Below, one piece after another: positions 1 to 7,242 of a stretch of 8,504 bases of DNA. Source of the stretch: Deltaproteobacteria bacterium (GTDB lineage: Bacteria; Desulfobacterota; Binatia; DP-6); NCBI GenBank assembly GCA_005879205.1, contig VBLD01000217.1, positions 1 through 8,504 on the forward strand, in the 5' to 3' direction. Position 1 is the stretch's first letter. Each line of letters begins with the position of its first letter. The position numbers were made by a program, and so were the translations under genes. The notes under the pieces are model-generated. The model did not search any database. It saw only the letters and a list, made by a program, of their open reading frames with translations, and was not told the origin of the DNA.

Positions 1-82
1 CGCCCGCGAGGGCTGGGCGCAGGTGGAGCGCGGCGACGGACGTCGCGGCTGGGTGGAGCAGGCGGCGGTCGCCACCATTTGA
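1..82 (+). CDS. C-terminal end of an SH3-like domain protein (partial)
   Basis: Only the last 26 codons are in the window; the frame starts at base 2 and stops with TGA at 80-82. The visible tail contains GWAQVERGDGRRGWV, the repeated Gly-Trp-x-x-V pattern seen at the end of bacterial SH3 (SH3b) domains, where the final GWV strand closes the small beta barrel. Such domains bind peptidoglycan or proteins and often sit at the C terminus of periplasmic or TPR-containing proteins. The identity of the rest of the protein cannot be told from here. The next gene begins 115 bases downstream behind its own promoter candidate, so this is probably the end of a separate transcription unit. Confidence 0.45.
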   Translation, partial: AREGWAQVERGDGRRGWVEQAAVATI

Positions 83-141
83 ACCGAGCGCATCCACGGC
101 GCCGCGGTACGGCGGGCCGAGGTCGCCGGTGCCCGGGGGCA

Positions 142-169
142 TTGACCTGATTTTTAAACGCGTGATAGT
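142..169 (+). promoter_or_regulatory. Candidate sigma-70-type promoter of the TetR-Rieske-SDR operon
   Basis: A -35-like TTGACC at 142-147 is followed after 16 bases by a -10-like GATAGT at 164-169, in a locally AT-rich patch (151-174) that stands out from the GC-rich surroundings. It would start transcription near 176, about 20 bases before the ATG at 197. The -10 box begins on the last base of the left arm of an inverted repeat, as expected if the TetR protein represses its own operon. This is inferred from pattern only. Confidence 0.45.
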
Positions 170-182
170 TCTTGCACGCGTT
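157..182 (+). promoter_or_regulatory. Inverted repeat, candidate TetR operator
   Basis: AACGCGTG (157-164) and CACGCGTT (175-182) are perfect 8-bp inverted arms separated by 10 bases. The arms could be extended into the flanking T/A runs with a one-base slip. Arm length, total span (26 bp), position over the -10 region and closeness to a TetR-family gene (ATG at 197) all match a typical TetR autoregulatory operator. The pairing is seen in the sequence; that the neighbouring regulator binds it is inference. Confidence 0.5.
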
Positions 183-196
183 AAAAGTTGGTGTTG

Positions 197-874
197 ATGA
201 GCCTCCTCGAAGAGCACAAGGCCGAGCGCCGCGGCCGCATCCTGGCCGCCGCGCGCGAGCTGATCGCGGAGCGCGGCTACGACGGGCTCACCATGCGCGA
301 CCTCGCGCAGGCGAGCCGCGTCTCGGTCCCGACCCTGTACAACCTCTTCGGCGGCAAGCAGGCGATCCTGCTGGGGGAGCTCGAGGAGACGTTCGAGCGG
401 GTGGTCGCCAGCACGCGGAACGCGCCGGGCGGGAGCGCGGTCGAGCGGGCGTTCGCCGGCTGCGAGGCGGCGAACCGCGAGCTCCTCGCCGAGCCGGGCT
501 ACTCGCGCGCCCTCGTCCACCTGTTCCTCACCTCCGCCGAGGCCCGCCCGCTGCGCCGCAAGAACCGCGACCGTTACGTCGCGATGATGGCCGAGGAGCT
601 GCGCTGCGGGCAGGCGACGGGCGACATCGTTCCGTGGGTCGACACGACCGTCGTCGCGACCCACATCTACGCGCGCTACACCCAGGCGATGATCGAGTGG
701 GCGCAGGGCGAGCTCGACGCCGACGAGTTTCGCGGCGCCACGCTCGTCGGGCAGGGACTCATTCTGCTCGGCGTGATGCACGGCCGCGCCCGCCGCGAGC
801 TCGAGCGGCGGCTGCGCCAGCTGCAGAACCAGGCCGCGTCCGCTCGCACCGGGCGCGCCCGCAAGCGGGGGTGA
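197..874 (+). CDS. TetR/AcrR-family transcriptional regulator
   Basis: A 225-residue DNA-binding repressor of normal TetR length. The N-terminal helix-turn-helix domain spans about residues 10-58: helix 1 runs through RILAAARELIAERGYDGLTM, and the recognition region reads VSVPTLYNLFGGKQAIL, where T46, Y48 and F51 are the usual conserved positions. The remaining helical C-terminal domain would bind an unknown small ligand and dimerise. The frame is open further upstream from a TTG at 188, but ATG 197 leaves the usual short lead before helix 1 and is preferred; no strong Shine-Dalgarno is visible. It is followed after 3 bases by the Rieske oxygenase gene, so it is very probably co-transcribed with that gene and controls it. 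The inverted repeat over its promoter suggests autorepression, presumably relieved by the oxygenase substrate or a product. Confidence 0.93.
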   Translation: MSLLEEHKAERRGRILAAARELIAERGYDGLTMRDLAQASRVSVPTLYNLFGGKQAILLGELEETFERVVASTRNAPGGSAVERAFAGCEAANRELLAEPGYSRALVHLFLTSAEARPLRRKNRDRYVAMMAEELRCGQATGDIVPWVDTTVVATHIYARYTQAMIEWAQGELDADEFRGATLVGQGLILLGVMHGRARRELERRLRQLQNQAASARTGRARKRG

Positions 875-877
875 ATC

Positions 878-1972
878 ATGGACGGGACGCTCACCATCGA
901 CGGCCTCGACCTCTCTGCACCGCCACCCGGCCGATGCCTGCCGGCGGGAGCCTTCACGTCGGCCGCCGTCTTCGAGGCGGAGCTCGGCCGGATCTTCGCG
1001 CGCAGCTGGATGCACGTCGCCGACCTGCCCGAGCTCTGCGCCGCAGGCGACTTCGTCGCAGCGACGATCGGCACGACGCCGGTCGTCGTCGTGCGCGGCC
1101 ACGACGGCGAGCTGCGGGGCTTCCTGAACGCCTGCCGGCACCGCGGCACGACGCTGGCCGAAGGGCGCGGCAACTGCGGCCGGCAGCTGCGCTGTCCCTA
1201 CCACGCGTGGAGCTACGCGACCGACGGGCGCCTCGTCGGCGTGCCCGAGCGCCAGGAGTTCGCTCACTGCGACCTCGGCGCCATGGGACTCGTCCCGATC
1301 CGGCTCGCCACGCTCGGGCCGATGGTGTTCGGCTGTCTCGACGCCGCCGCGCCGGCCTTCAAGGAGTGGGCCGGCGAGCTCGCCGAGGCGCTCGGGCGGG
1401 CCCGCGGCGCCGAGATGGAGCTCGCCTTCGACTACGTCTACGACGTGCCGGTCAACTGGAAGGTCTACGTCGAGAACGGGCTCGAGGGGTATCACGTGCC
1501 GATCGTGCACGACTTCCTGAACGACTTCGTGGCGACGGACGGCGCGCGTCACTTCTTCGAGCCGCACGGGAGCTACACGCACGCCCGCATCCGCCCCGAG
1601 TTCCTCGCGACGGTGCCGCCCCTGGCGCACCTCTCGGCGGAAGAGCAGGGGACCGTCCGCTTCGGCCACCTCTTCCCGAACCTGATCCCGGTGATCGCGC
1701 CTGCCGACTTCTCCTATCTGCGCATCGACCCGCTCGGTCCCGAGCGCATCCGCCTGGTCGCCCGCAGCTTCGACCTCGGCGGGGAGCTCGCGGCGCTTCG
1801 CGAGCTGCGTCGCGAGGCGCTCGACCGGACGAACCAGCAGGACATCGGCGCCGTCACCCGCGTGCAGCGCGGGCTCCACGCCAGCCGCCACGCCACCGGC
1901 GTCCACTCCTCGTTCCTCGAGGAGCGCATCGGCCACTTCGAGCGCATGGTGAGCCGGGCCCTCGCGGCCTGA
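878..1972 (+). CDS. Rieske non-heme iron oxygenase, alpha (catalytic) subunit
   Basis: A 364-residue oxygenase component that uses electrons from a reductase and O2 to hydroxylate or demethylate an organic substrate. The Rieske [2Fe-2S] domain is near residues 40-155, with ligands C86, H88, C106 and H109 (C-x-H, 17 residues, C-x2-H). The catalytic domain has the NWKVYVENGLEGYHVPIVH segment (193-211), giving iron ligands H206 and H211; D322 in the QQD motif is the likely third ligand. The residue three before H206, usually the bridging Asp in ring-hydroxylating dioxygenases, is Glu203. That resembles the carnitine/glycine-betaine-type oxygenases (CntA, GbcA), so a C-N demethylation-type reaction is possible, but the substrate is unknown. 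The start follows the regulator stop by 3 bases with a G-rich ribosome site. No reductase or ferredoxin is nearby, so electrons must come from elsewhere. Confidence 0.93.
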   Translation: MDGTLTIDGLDLSAPPPGRCLPAGAFTSAAVFEAELGRIFARSWMHVADLPELCAAGDFVAATIGTTPVVVVRGHDGELRGFLNACRHRGTTLAEGRGNCGRQLRCPYHAWSYATDGRLVGVPERQEFAHCDLGAMGLVPIRLATLGPMVFGCLDAAAPAFKEWAGELAEALGRARGAEMELAFDYVYDVPVNWKVYVENGLEGYHVPIVHDFLNDFVATDGARHFFEPHGSYTHARIRPEFLATVPPLAHLSAEEQGTVRFGHLFPNLIPVIAPADFSYLRIDPLGPERIRLVARSFDLGGELAALRELRREALDRTNQQDIGAVTRVQRGLHASRHATGVHSSFLEERIGHFERMVSRALAA

Positions 1973-2016
1973 AGGAGATCGCCGTGATCGACGACTTCCT
2001 GCGCGTGACCGCGTGA
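1972..2016 (+). other. 10-codon leader ORF with strong ribosome binding site
   Basis: AAGGAG at 1972-1977 is the best Shine-Dalgarno in this operon. Six bases later comes GTG at 1984, opening a 10-residue frame (MIDDFLRVTA) that ends with TGA at 2014-2016. That stop overlaps a GTG (2013-2015) in frame with the downstream SDR. It could be a leader peptide that delivers ribosomes to the SDR by termination-reinitiation, or the leftover start of an earlier gene: the peptide resembles the N terminus of some SDR proteins just before their TGxxxGxG motif. Neither is proven. Confidence 0.35.
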
Positions 2017-2030
2017 CGCGACGGGCGCGC

Positions 2031-2852
2031 ATGCCGATCGGCGGCGGCACCCGGGCGGTGGTCACGGGTGCCGGCAGCGGGCTCGGCCGGGCGTTCGCCA
2101 GGGTGCTCGCGTCGCGCGGCGCGGTCGTCGTCGTCGCGGACGTGCGCGAGGACACGGCGCGCGAGACGGCGCGTGAGGTCGGCTCGCTCGGCGCCGAGGC
2201 GCACGTCGTGGTGTGCGACGTCACCCGGACGGACGACGTCGCGCGGCTCGCCGCGCAGGCGTCGACGCTTGCCGGCGAGGTCGACCTGCTGGTGAACAAC
2301 GCCGGCATCGGCGCGGCGGGCGAGGTCGGCGTGGCCGGCCTCGACACGTGGCGGCGCGCGATCGACGTCAACCTGTGCGGCGTGATCCACGGCTGCCACT
2401 ACTTCGTGCCGCGCATGCGCGCGCGGGGACGCGGTCACGTCCTCAATGTCGCCTCCGCCGCGGCGATCGCGGCCGCGCCCGGCATGGGCGCGTACAACGT
2501 CACGAAGGCGGGCGTGGTCGCGCTGAGCGAGACGCTGGCGGCCGAGGCGGCGCGCGACGGCGTCGGCGTGACCGTTCTCATGCCCGGCTTCTTCCCGACC
2601 AACATCGTGCACGACACCGTCGGTCCGCTCGAGGACGGCAAGCGGCGGCTGGCCGAGACGATGATGCAACGGTCGAGATACAGCGCCGACGACGTCGCCC
2701 GTCTTGCGCTTCGCGCCGTCGAGCGCGGCAAGCTGTACGCCTTGCCGCACGGGGAGATCCGCTGGCTCTGGCGCGTGAAGCGTGCCGCGCCTCGCACCTA
2801 CGCGCGGCTGGTCGCGGCGCTCGAGCGCCGGGGCGTCTTCTCGCAGGCGTAG
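2031..2852 (+). CDS. SDR-family NAD(P)-dependent oxidoreductase (classical type)
   Basis: A 273-residue short-chain dehydrogenase with a Rossmann fold. Cofactor motif TGAGSGLG is at 12-19 and NNAG at 89-92. The catalytic set is N114, S142, Y155 and K159 (YNVTK). Asp37 at the end of the second beta strand favours NAD(H) over NADP(H). After the fold a basic tail (about 233-273, including GEIRWLWRVKRAAPRTYARL) may modulate substrate or membrane contact. The frame is also open from a GTG at 2013 (279 residues). ATG 2031 is chosen because it gives a normal N-terminal lead and has a weak GGG upstream, but the GTG overlapping the 10-codon leader ORF is a real alternative. As third gene after the regulator and Rieske oxygenase, it probably oxidises an alcohol made by that oxygenase, or acts on the same pathway; the substrate is unknown. 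Confidence 0.93.
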   Translation: MPIGGGTRAVVTGAGSGLGRAFARVLASRGAVVVVADVREDTARETAREVGSLGAEAHVVVCDVTRTDDVARLAAQASTLAGEVDLLVNNAGIGAAGEVGVAGLDTWRRAIDVNLCGVIHGCHYFVPRMRARGRGHVLNVASAAAIAAAPGMGAYNVTKAGVVALSETLAAEAARDGVGVTVLMPGFFPTNIVHDTVGPLEDGKRRLAETMMQRSRYSADDVARLALRAVERGKLYALPHGEIRWLWRVKRAAPRTYARLVAALERRGVFSQA

Positions 2853-2883
2853 CGGCGCGCGCGCGGCCCGTTCAGGGCTGGTG

Positions 2884-2902
2884 CGGCCCGCCCGGCGGGC
2901 CG
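2884..2902 (+). terminator. GC-rich palindrome after the SDR gene, possible terminator
   Basis: CGGCCCG (2884-2890), loop CCCGG, then CGGGCCG (2896-2902) form a strong hairpin 31 bases after the SDR stop codon. The whole 19-mer is a perfect palindrome around a central C. No T tract follows, so it is not a canonical intrinsic terminator. A second hairpin follows, CACCCG (2938-2943) with CGGGTG (2949-2954), extended by GCT/AGC pairs across a one-base bulge. Together they may stop or stabilise the operon transcript. Confidence 0.35.
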
Positions 2903-2973
2903 AAGGAATGTGCCGGCCGCAGGTACGGGAGCCGCTCCACCCGTCCCGCGGGTGAGCGGAGGATGCTCGCTAG

Positions 2974-3183
2974 CTAGCTCGCCGGCGGGGGCGAGACCGT
3001 CCCGAGATAGATCGACGACGGATGGCCCGGCCCGAGGTAGAGGGTGTCGATTCCCGCCGAGTTGAGCAGCGTGGACAAGGTCGACGTCTCGTGCGGGAAA
3101 TCGCCCGTCGCGATGGTCAGCCGGAGCGAGTGTCCGGGCTCGATCACGGCGGAGGTCGGGAATCTTTCTGGTATTTCGCTCGA
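2974..3183 (-). pseudogene. C-terminal remnant of a CocE/NonD (X-Pro dipeptidyl-peptidase-like) hydrolase
   Basis: About 69 codons on the - strand, ending with TAG at 2974-2976, read EIPERFPTSAVIEPGHSLRL, then LTIATGDFPHE and GPGHPSSIYLG. These are characteristic of the C-terminal jelly-roll domain (PepX_C) of CocE/NonD serine hydrolases: FPTS-x-V, GH-x-LRL, GDFPH and HPS-x-x. The intact proteins are usually 500-700 residues with an alpha/beta hydrolase domain first. Here the sequence upstream of about 3183 stops resembling the family, and the end of the beta-helix gene begins at 3240 on the same strand. The catalytic domain is missing and no start is evident, so this is a decayed fragment. 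The frame stays open to 3528 only as an Arg-rich shadow inside the neighbouring gene. Confidence 0.6.
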
Positions 3184-3198
3184 CCGTTTTCGGTGAGC
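3178..3198 (-). terminator. Hairpin downstream of the beta-helix protein gene
   Basis: GCTC-ACCG arms pair with CGGT-GAGC around a four-base loop (AAAA on the - strand), with one bulged base; it lies about 42 bases past the beta-helix gene stop. It could end that transcript, but no T run follows on the - strand. It lies in a slightly AT-richer patch, and coincides with the broken edge of the hydrolase remnant. Confidence 0.3.
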
Positions 3199-3239
3199 GG
3201 GCGCCCGCAGCAGGCGCGATGCGTCGGTGGCGAGCTCGA

Positions 3240-4874
3240 CTACGGTTGGGTTTTCGCCCCGTCGAGGCGGGAGAGGTGCCGCGCGACCCAATCGGCGACG
3301 GCGTTGTCCCAGACGGCGCGGTCGGTCGTGACCGTGAAGCACTCGGCAGGCAGGGGCGCCGGGAAGTCGCCGGGCCCGAGCCAGACCATGACGCACTCGA
3401 GGAGCTCGCCGGGCGGGATGCCCATGCGATCGGCGCCCACCACCCCGACGCGCTCCGCCAGGAAGACGTTGTCGTGCAGCGCGAGCTTCGGCGACAGGCT
3501 GTTCACCGGGTCGCCCCACAGATGCCACTTGAAGAAGCCGCCGTGACCGAGGCCGTCGGGGGTCGGCCCGTCGGGACCGGGCATCGGCTCGAGGCGGACG
3601 AGCGTGTTCCGGATCGTCCAGAGCTTGTTGCGGCCGTCATACCCGCTGCTGATGATCGAGGGCGAAGGGCGGGCGCTGAAGGCGACGTAGCAGCCGTCGA
3701 GCAGGGAGTCGTCGATCAGGCCATCCTGCAGGTGGTCGTTCTCGACGCAGTCGTCGCGGACGTAGCTGAGCCAGGCGTTGCGCACCGTGAACCCTCCGCC
3801 CTGCCGCGGCCGGATGCCGTCCTCGACGTCGTCGACGCGGAGCCCGTCGATCGTGAAATCGCCGTTCAGGAAGGCGATGCCCGCATTGTTGATGCCGTGC
3901 ATCTGGCTCCACGTCCAGGTCCGATCGTACTGTCCGAGCACCGTCCCGCCGAGGAGGCAGCAGCCGCCCGCGCCGCCGAGGCTGATCGGGTAGAGGTTGG
4001 TCGGCGAGGCCAGGAAGGTGGCGGCCCGGGCGTCGATGCGGGTGCCGGCGGCCAGCGACTGGCTGTTGTAGGCGCCGGAGAGCGTGCCGGTCAGGGTGAC
4101 GAGCGGTCCATCGCCGGACAGGCAGGGTGGAACGGTCGTGGTCGTCGTGCTCCCGGCGAGCACGGTGGTCGCGGTGGTCGGCGTCGTCGTGGTCGAGAAC
4201 GAGGTCGAGGTGGTGGAGGTGGTCGTCATGGTGGACGACGTGCTCGAGGTGGAGCTCGACGAGCTGGTGGACGTCGATGAGGTCACGACCGTGGTCGTGG
4301 TCGCGAGGGCGGTCGCGATGCGCAGCTCGGGAGCGGACAGCTTCCCCTCTCGACCGATGTAGGTCACGTCGTCGCCGCTCGGGCTCTCGCTCACCAGCGC
4401 GAAGCAGTAGACGCCGTCGCCGCCGATGGCGTCGCCGAGGTCGAAGGCGGCGATCGCCTTGTGAGCCACCGGGCCCACCCGAGCGAGCACCTGAGCATCG
4501 ACCGCCGGCCGGCTCTGCCAGGTGAGCGCCAGCTCGTCCCACCCGCAGGGGGCGGCGTGGAGGGCGCCGCCGGAATCGCTCCCGGCGCCGGCCGGCGTCG
4601 CCACCTGGAGGCGCAACGCGGCGGCGGTCACGCGAAGTCCGCCGACGCCGCTCACCCGGACGCGGAGGAACGTCACCGCCTGCCGCCCGGGTGTGGAGTC
4701 GGCGACCAGCAGCGAGGCCGCCCCGAAGTTGGTGGCCGGCGCGTCCTCGCGCACCGAAACGTCGGCCTCGACGAGGCCCACCGCCTGGCCGGAGGCGACG
4801 CCGCGGGAGAGGAGCAGCGCAAACAGCCCCCCGACGACTGCGAGAGAGAGAGTCGATCCGCGCCGATCGTTCAT
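3240..4874 (-). CDS. Secreted DNRLRE / Ser-Thr linker / right-handed beta-helix protein
   Basis: A 544-residue exported protein. Residues 1-31 form a Sec signal peptide (basic start, hydrophobic LSLAVVGGLFALLL, then VASGQA before the likely cut). Residues about 32-190 resemble a DNRLRE domain (VSVREDAPATNFGAASLLV, FLRVRVSGV, AALRLQV), a beta-sandwich common in surface proteins. Residues about 192-250 are almost pure Ser/Thr, a flexible linker. Residues about 256-515 look like a right-handed parallel beta-helix (GIAFLNGDFTIDGLRVDDVE, GGGFTVRNAWLSYV, DGLIDDSLLDGCYVAF), a fold of polysaccharide lyases and adhesins. No lyase active site was recognised, so an enzymatic role is not claimed. ATG 4874 is chosen over a GTG at 4889 because GAGGAG (4882-4887 on the complement) lies 7 bases before it. 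The gene stands alone on the - strand. Confidence 0.85.
   Translation of the reverse strand: MNDRRGSTLSLAVVGGLFALLLSRGVASGQAVGLVEADVSVREDAPATNFGAASLLVADSTPGRQAVTFLRVRVSGVGGLRVTAAALRLQVATPAGAGSDSGGALHAAPCGWDELALTWQSRPAVDAQVLARVGPVAHKAIAAFDLGDAIGGDGVYCFALVSESPSGDDVTYIGREGKLSAPELRIATALATTTTVVTSSTSTSSSSSTSSTSSTMTTTSTTSTSFSTTTTPTTATTVLAGSTTTTTVPPCLSGDGPLVTLTGTLSGAYNSQSLAAGTRIDARAATFLASPTNLYPISLGGAGGCCLLGGTVLGQYDRTWTWSQMHGINNAGIAFLNGDFTIDGLRVDDVEDGIRPRQGGGFTVRNAWLSYVRDDCVENDHLQDGLIDDSLLDGCYVAFSARPSPSIISSGYDGRNKLWTIRNTLVRLEPMPGPDGPTPDGLGHGGFFKWHLWGDPVNSLSPKLALHDNVFLAERVGVVGADRMGIPPGELLECVMVWLGPGDFPAPLPAECFTVTTDRAVWDNAVADWVARHLSRLDGAKTQP
4107..4307 (-). repeat. Low-complexity Ser/Thr-codon tract
   Basis: The part of the beta-helix gene that encodes the linker is a degenerate run of Thr and Ser codons (ACC, ACG, AGC, TCG, TCC), broken only by a few residues such as FS, TP and VLAG. 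The DNA has many short GTCGTC/GTGGTC-like repeats and could change length by slippage. Such tracts join domains in secreted proteins and may carry O-glycans; glycosylation here is speculation. Confidence 0.7.
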
Positions 4875-4917
4875 ACCCGTGCTCCTCACCGTGGCTGCCG
4901 CCGTGCCGGGGGGCGCG

Positions 4918-4950
4918 GTTGTATCCGTGCACGGAGACGGCTTGCAAGCC
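4918..4950 (-). promoter_or_regulatory. Two adjacent 12-bp palindromes in the promoter region of the beta-helix gene
   Basis: TCCGTGCACGGA (4924-4935) and GGCTTGCAAGCC (4939-4950) are each perfect 12-bp palindromes, separated by 3 bases, about 50-76 bases upstream of the ATG at 4874. On the - strand a weak promoter can be drawn through them: -35 TTGCAA (4942-4947) and -10 TACAAC (complement of 4918-4923) with 18 bases between. A regulator bound there would control transcription of the beta-helix gene. The palindromes are certain; their role is inferred. Confidence 0.4.
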
Positions 4951-5046
4951 GAAAAGACAGAGGCGCAGATGCCGTGCGGTCCGCGCCGGCAATCCCTAGA
5001 GCATGCGCCGCAGCGTCTGCGTGGCCGGGTTCCGGGAGCGGGTCCC

Positions 5047-6413
5047 TCACGAGCCGTCGAGGTCGAACAGCACGAAGGCCCCGCCGCACGGACGCGCGAC
5101 GGGGCGGACGTCGGCAGGCGGCGTCCACGGCGGAGCGATCCACGCCGGCCGGGTGAGCCAGAGGCGGGCGCCGTAGCGGCGAGCGAGCGCCAGCGCCTCG
5201 GCCGGATCGGTGCTTCGCGGCACGATCGCCTTCCCGCGGGCGCCGTACGCGAAGCGGCCGTCGACGGCGACGAGCGCCTGGCCCGGCCCGTAGCGGCGGA
5301 GGAGGAGGGCGCTCACCTCGCGCGTGCAGGCGGCGTCGAAGGGATGGCTGACCCAGAGGGCCTGCACCACGAGTCCGGTGCCGACGGCTGCGGCCGCGAG
5401 CCCGGCATGGCGGCCGAGCCGCTGACCGAGCGCGACGATGCCGGCCCCCGCCCAGGGCAGCAGGAGCGACAGCAGCGGCACCGCGTAGCGCGGGCTCGGA
5501 TTGATCGCCAGCGGCAGCGCCGTGAACCAGAGGACCACGACGAGCGGCCAGCGGTCCGCGCCTCTCGCGACCAGGAGCCCCGCGACGAACGGCACCCAGA
5601 GGAGCGCCCCGAGCGCCTTGGCGTCGTATGCCGCCTGGCGTGCCGCGCCGACCGCGGTGCCGCCGAGGAATCGGACCGGGTGCTGGGTCGCTGCCCCGAT
5701 GAACGACGTCGCCCCGCTCCGGGCCGCGATGCGCCCCTCGCGCGGCGAGAGCTGCCAGTGACCGTGCTCGATCCGGAGGGCCACGAGCGCGGGCGCCATC
5801 ACGAGCAGCGCCGCGGCGAGGTAGAGGAGCGCTCCGCGCGGCCGGCGGCGAAAGCGCCAGAGACCGAGCGGCACGAGCATCACGCCCTCCGGGCGCGCGA
5901 GGTAGGTCGCACCCGCGAGCATGCCGGCCGTTGCCGGGCGCCCGTCCCGCTCGGTGAGCAGGACGAGAAGCCAGCCGGCGAGGAGTGTGCCCGCGAGCGT
6001 CTCGGGGAGCACCTGGGCGGAGGACTTGACCAGTGCGGGCTGGACGGCGGCGACGAGGACGGTCGCTCCCGCGGCGGACTCACCGAGGAGGCGGCGGGCG
6101 ACGCTGTAGACGAGCGGGAGGAGCGCCACACCCGCCAGCACGGCCGTCAGGCGGCCGGCCAGCTCGAGCCCGAGCCCGGTCGCGGCGACGATCGACACGG
6201 CCGCCGGGTAGAGCGGCGAGAAGTAGCCTCCGAGGACGGGCATGAGCTCCCCGCGCGCGAGCGCAGTCGCGAGATCGAGGTAGGCCGGCCCGTCGGGGTG
6301 CACGAGCGGGTCGCGTGCGACCCGCGCGAGTCGCACGACGAGGCCGATGCCGAGAGCGAAAAGGAGGAGCGTGCGCGGACGGCCGGCGCCGCGGAACGGC
6401 ACTCCGCAGGTGC

Positions 6414-6417
<4 letters not shown>
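5047..6417 (-). CDS. GT39 (ArnT/PMT-like) integral membrane glycosyltransferase
   Basis: A 456-residue multi-pass membrane protein. Hydrophobic segments include about 16-29, 71-86, 92-106, 115-130, 141-154, 195-213, 271-284, 290-305, 313-331 and 338-354, followed by a soluble C-terminal part from about 360. The first outer loop has HPDGPAYLDLATAL, with D42 in the place of the conserved catalytic acid of GT-C enzymes. RPEG (175-178) and RY (310-311) are also family-typical. GT-C enzymes move a sugar from a polyprenyl-phosphate donor to a lipid or protein outside the membrane; donor and acceptor are unknown here. It is somewhat short for the family (often about 500-600). Start GTG 6417 is chosen because it overlaps the upstream SDR stop as GTGA and leaves a basic N terminus before the first membrane helix; frame further upstream is Arg-rich antisense noise. 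Confidence 0.8.
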
Positions 6418-7160
<743 letters not shown>

Positions 7161-7166
7161 GTAGAA

Positions 7167-7184
7167 AACCCCCCGGGGAGGGCT
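7167..7184 (-). promoter_or_regulatory. Possible RBS-masking hairpin before the NADP-type SDR
   Basis: On the - strand AGCCCUC (7184-7178) can pair with GGGGGUU (7173-7167) around loop CCCG, including two G-U pairs. The G run is also the only Shine-Dalgarno for the ATG at 7160. Folded, it would hide the ribosome site. Followed by a short U run, it also looks like a weak terminator or attenuator. Confidence 0.3.
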
Positions 7185-7212
7185 AACAAACGCGAGCCGG
7201 GCCGACAAGCAC

Positions 7213-7239
7213 GCGCCGCAAGAGCAGCGCCGCAAGAGC
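7213..7239 (+). repeat. Perfect 13-bp tandem direct repeat in the divergent control region
   Basis: GCGCCGCAAGAGC occurs at 7213-7225 and again at 7227-7239, one base apart (period 14). The second copy ends 3 bases before a -35-like TTGACG (7243-7248). Direct repeats placed just before a -35 box are typical of activator sites; a duplication by slippage is the simpler alternative. A poorer partial copy may precede it at about 7199-7212. Confidence 0.6.
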
Positions 7240-7242
7240 GAG

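Noticed and set aside
100..114. CGCCG-N5-CGGCG hairpin after the SH3-like gene as terminator
   Set aside because: Five pairs, no T tract; not distinguishable from chance.
172..2016. 614-codon + strand frame over the TetR and Rieske genes
   Set aside because: Out of frame with two clearly recognised genes and Arg/Pro-rich without motifs; only its last 10 codons (from 1984) are of interest, as a separate leader ORF.
1984..2100. Frameshift joining MIDDFLRV to the SDR
   Set aside because: Joined, the segment before TGAGSGLG would be far longer than in SDRs that start this way, and the SDR has a plausible own start, so a simple one-base frameshift does not restore a normal protein.
3219..4280. 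353-codon + strand frame under the beta-helix gene
   Set aside because: Antisense to a gene with signal peptide, ribosome site and recognisable domains; no independent support.
4084..4362. Val/Asp/Glu-rich 92-codon + strand frame
   Set aside because: It is the antisense image of the Ser/Thr linker of the beta-helix protein, which explains its repetitive composition.
5009..5021. CGCAG-CGT-CTGCG hairpin after the GT39 gene as terminator
   Set aside because: Stem of five pairs only and no T tract; hairpins of this size are common in such GC-rich DNA.
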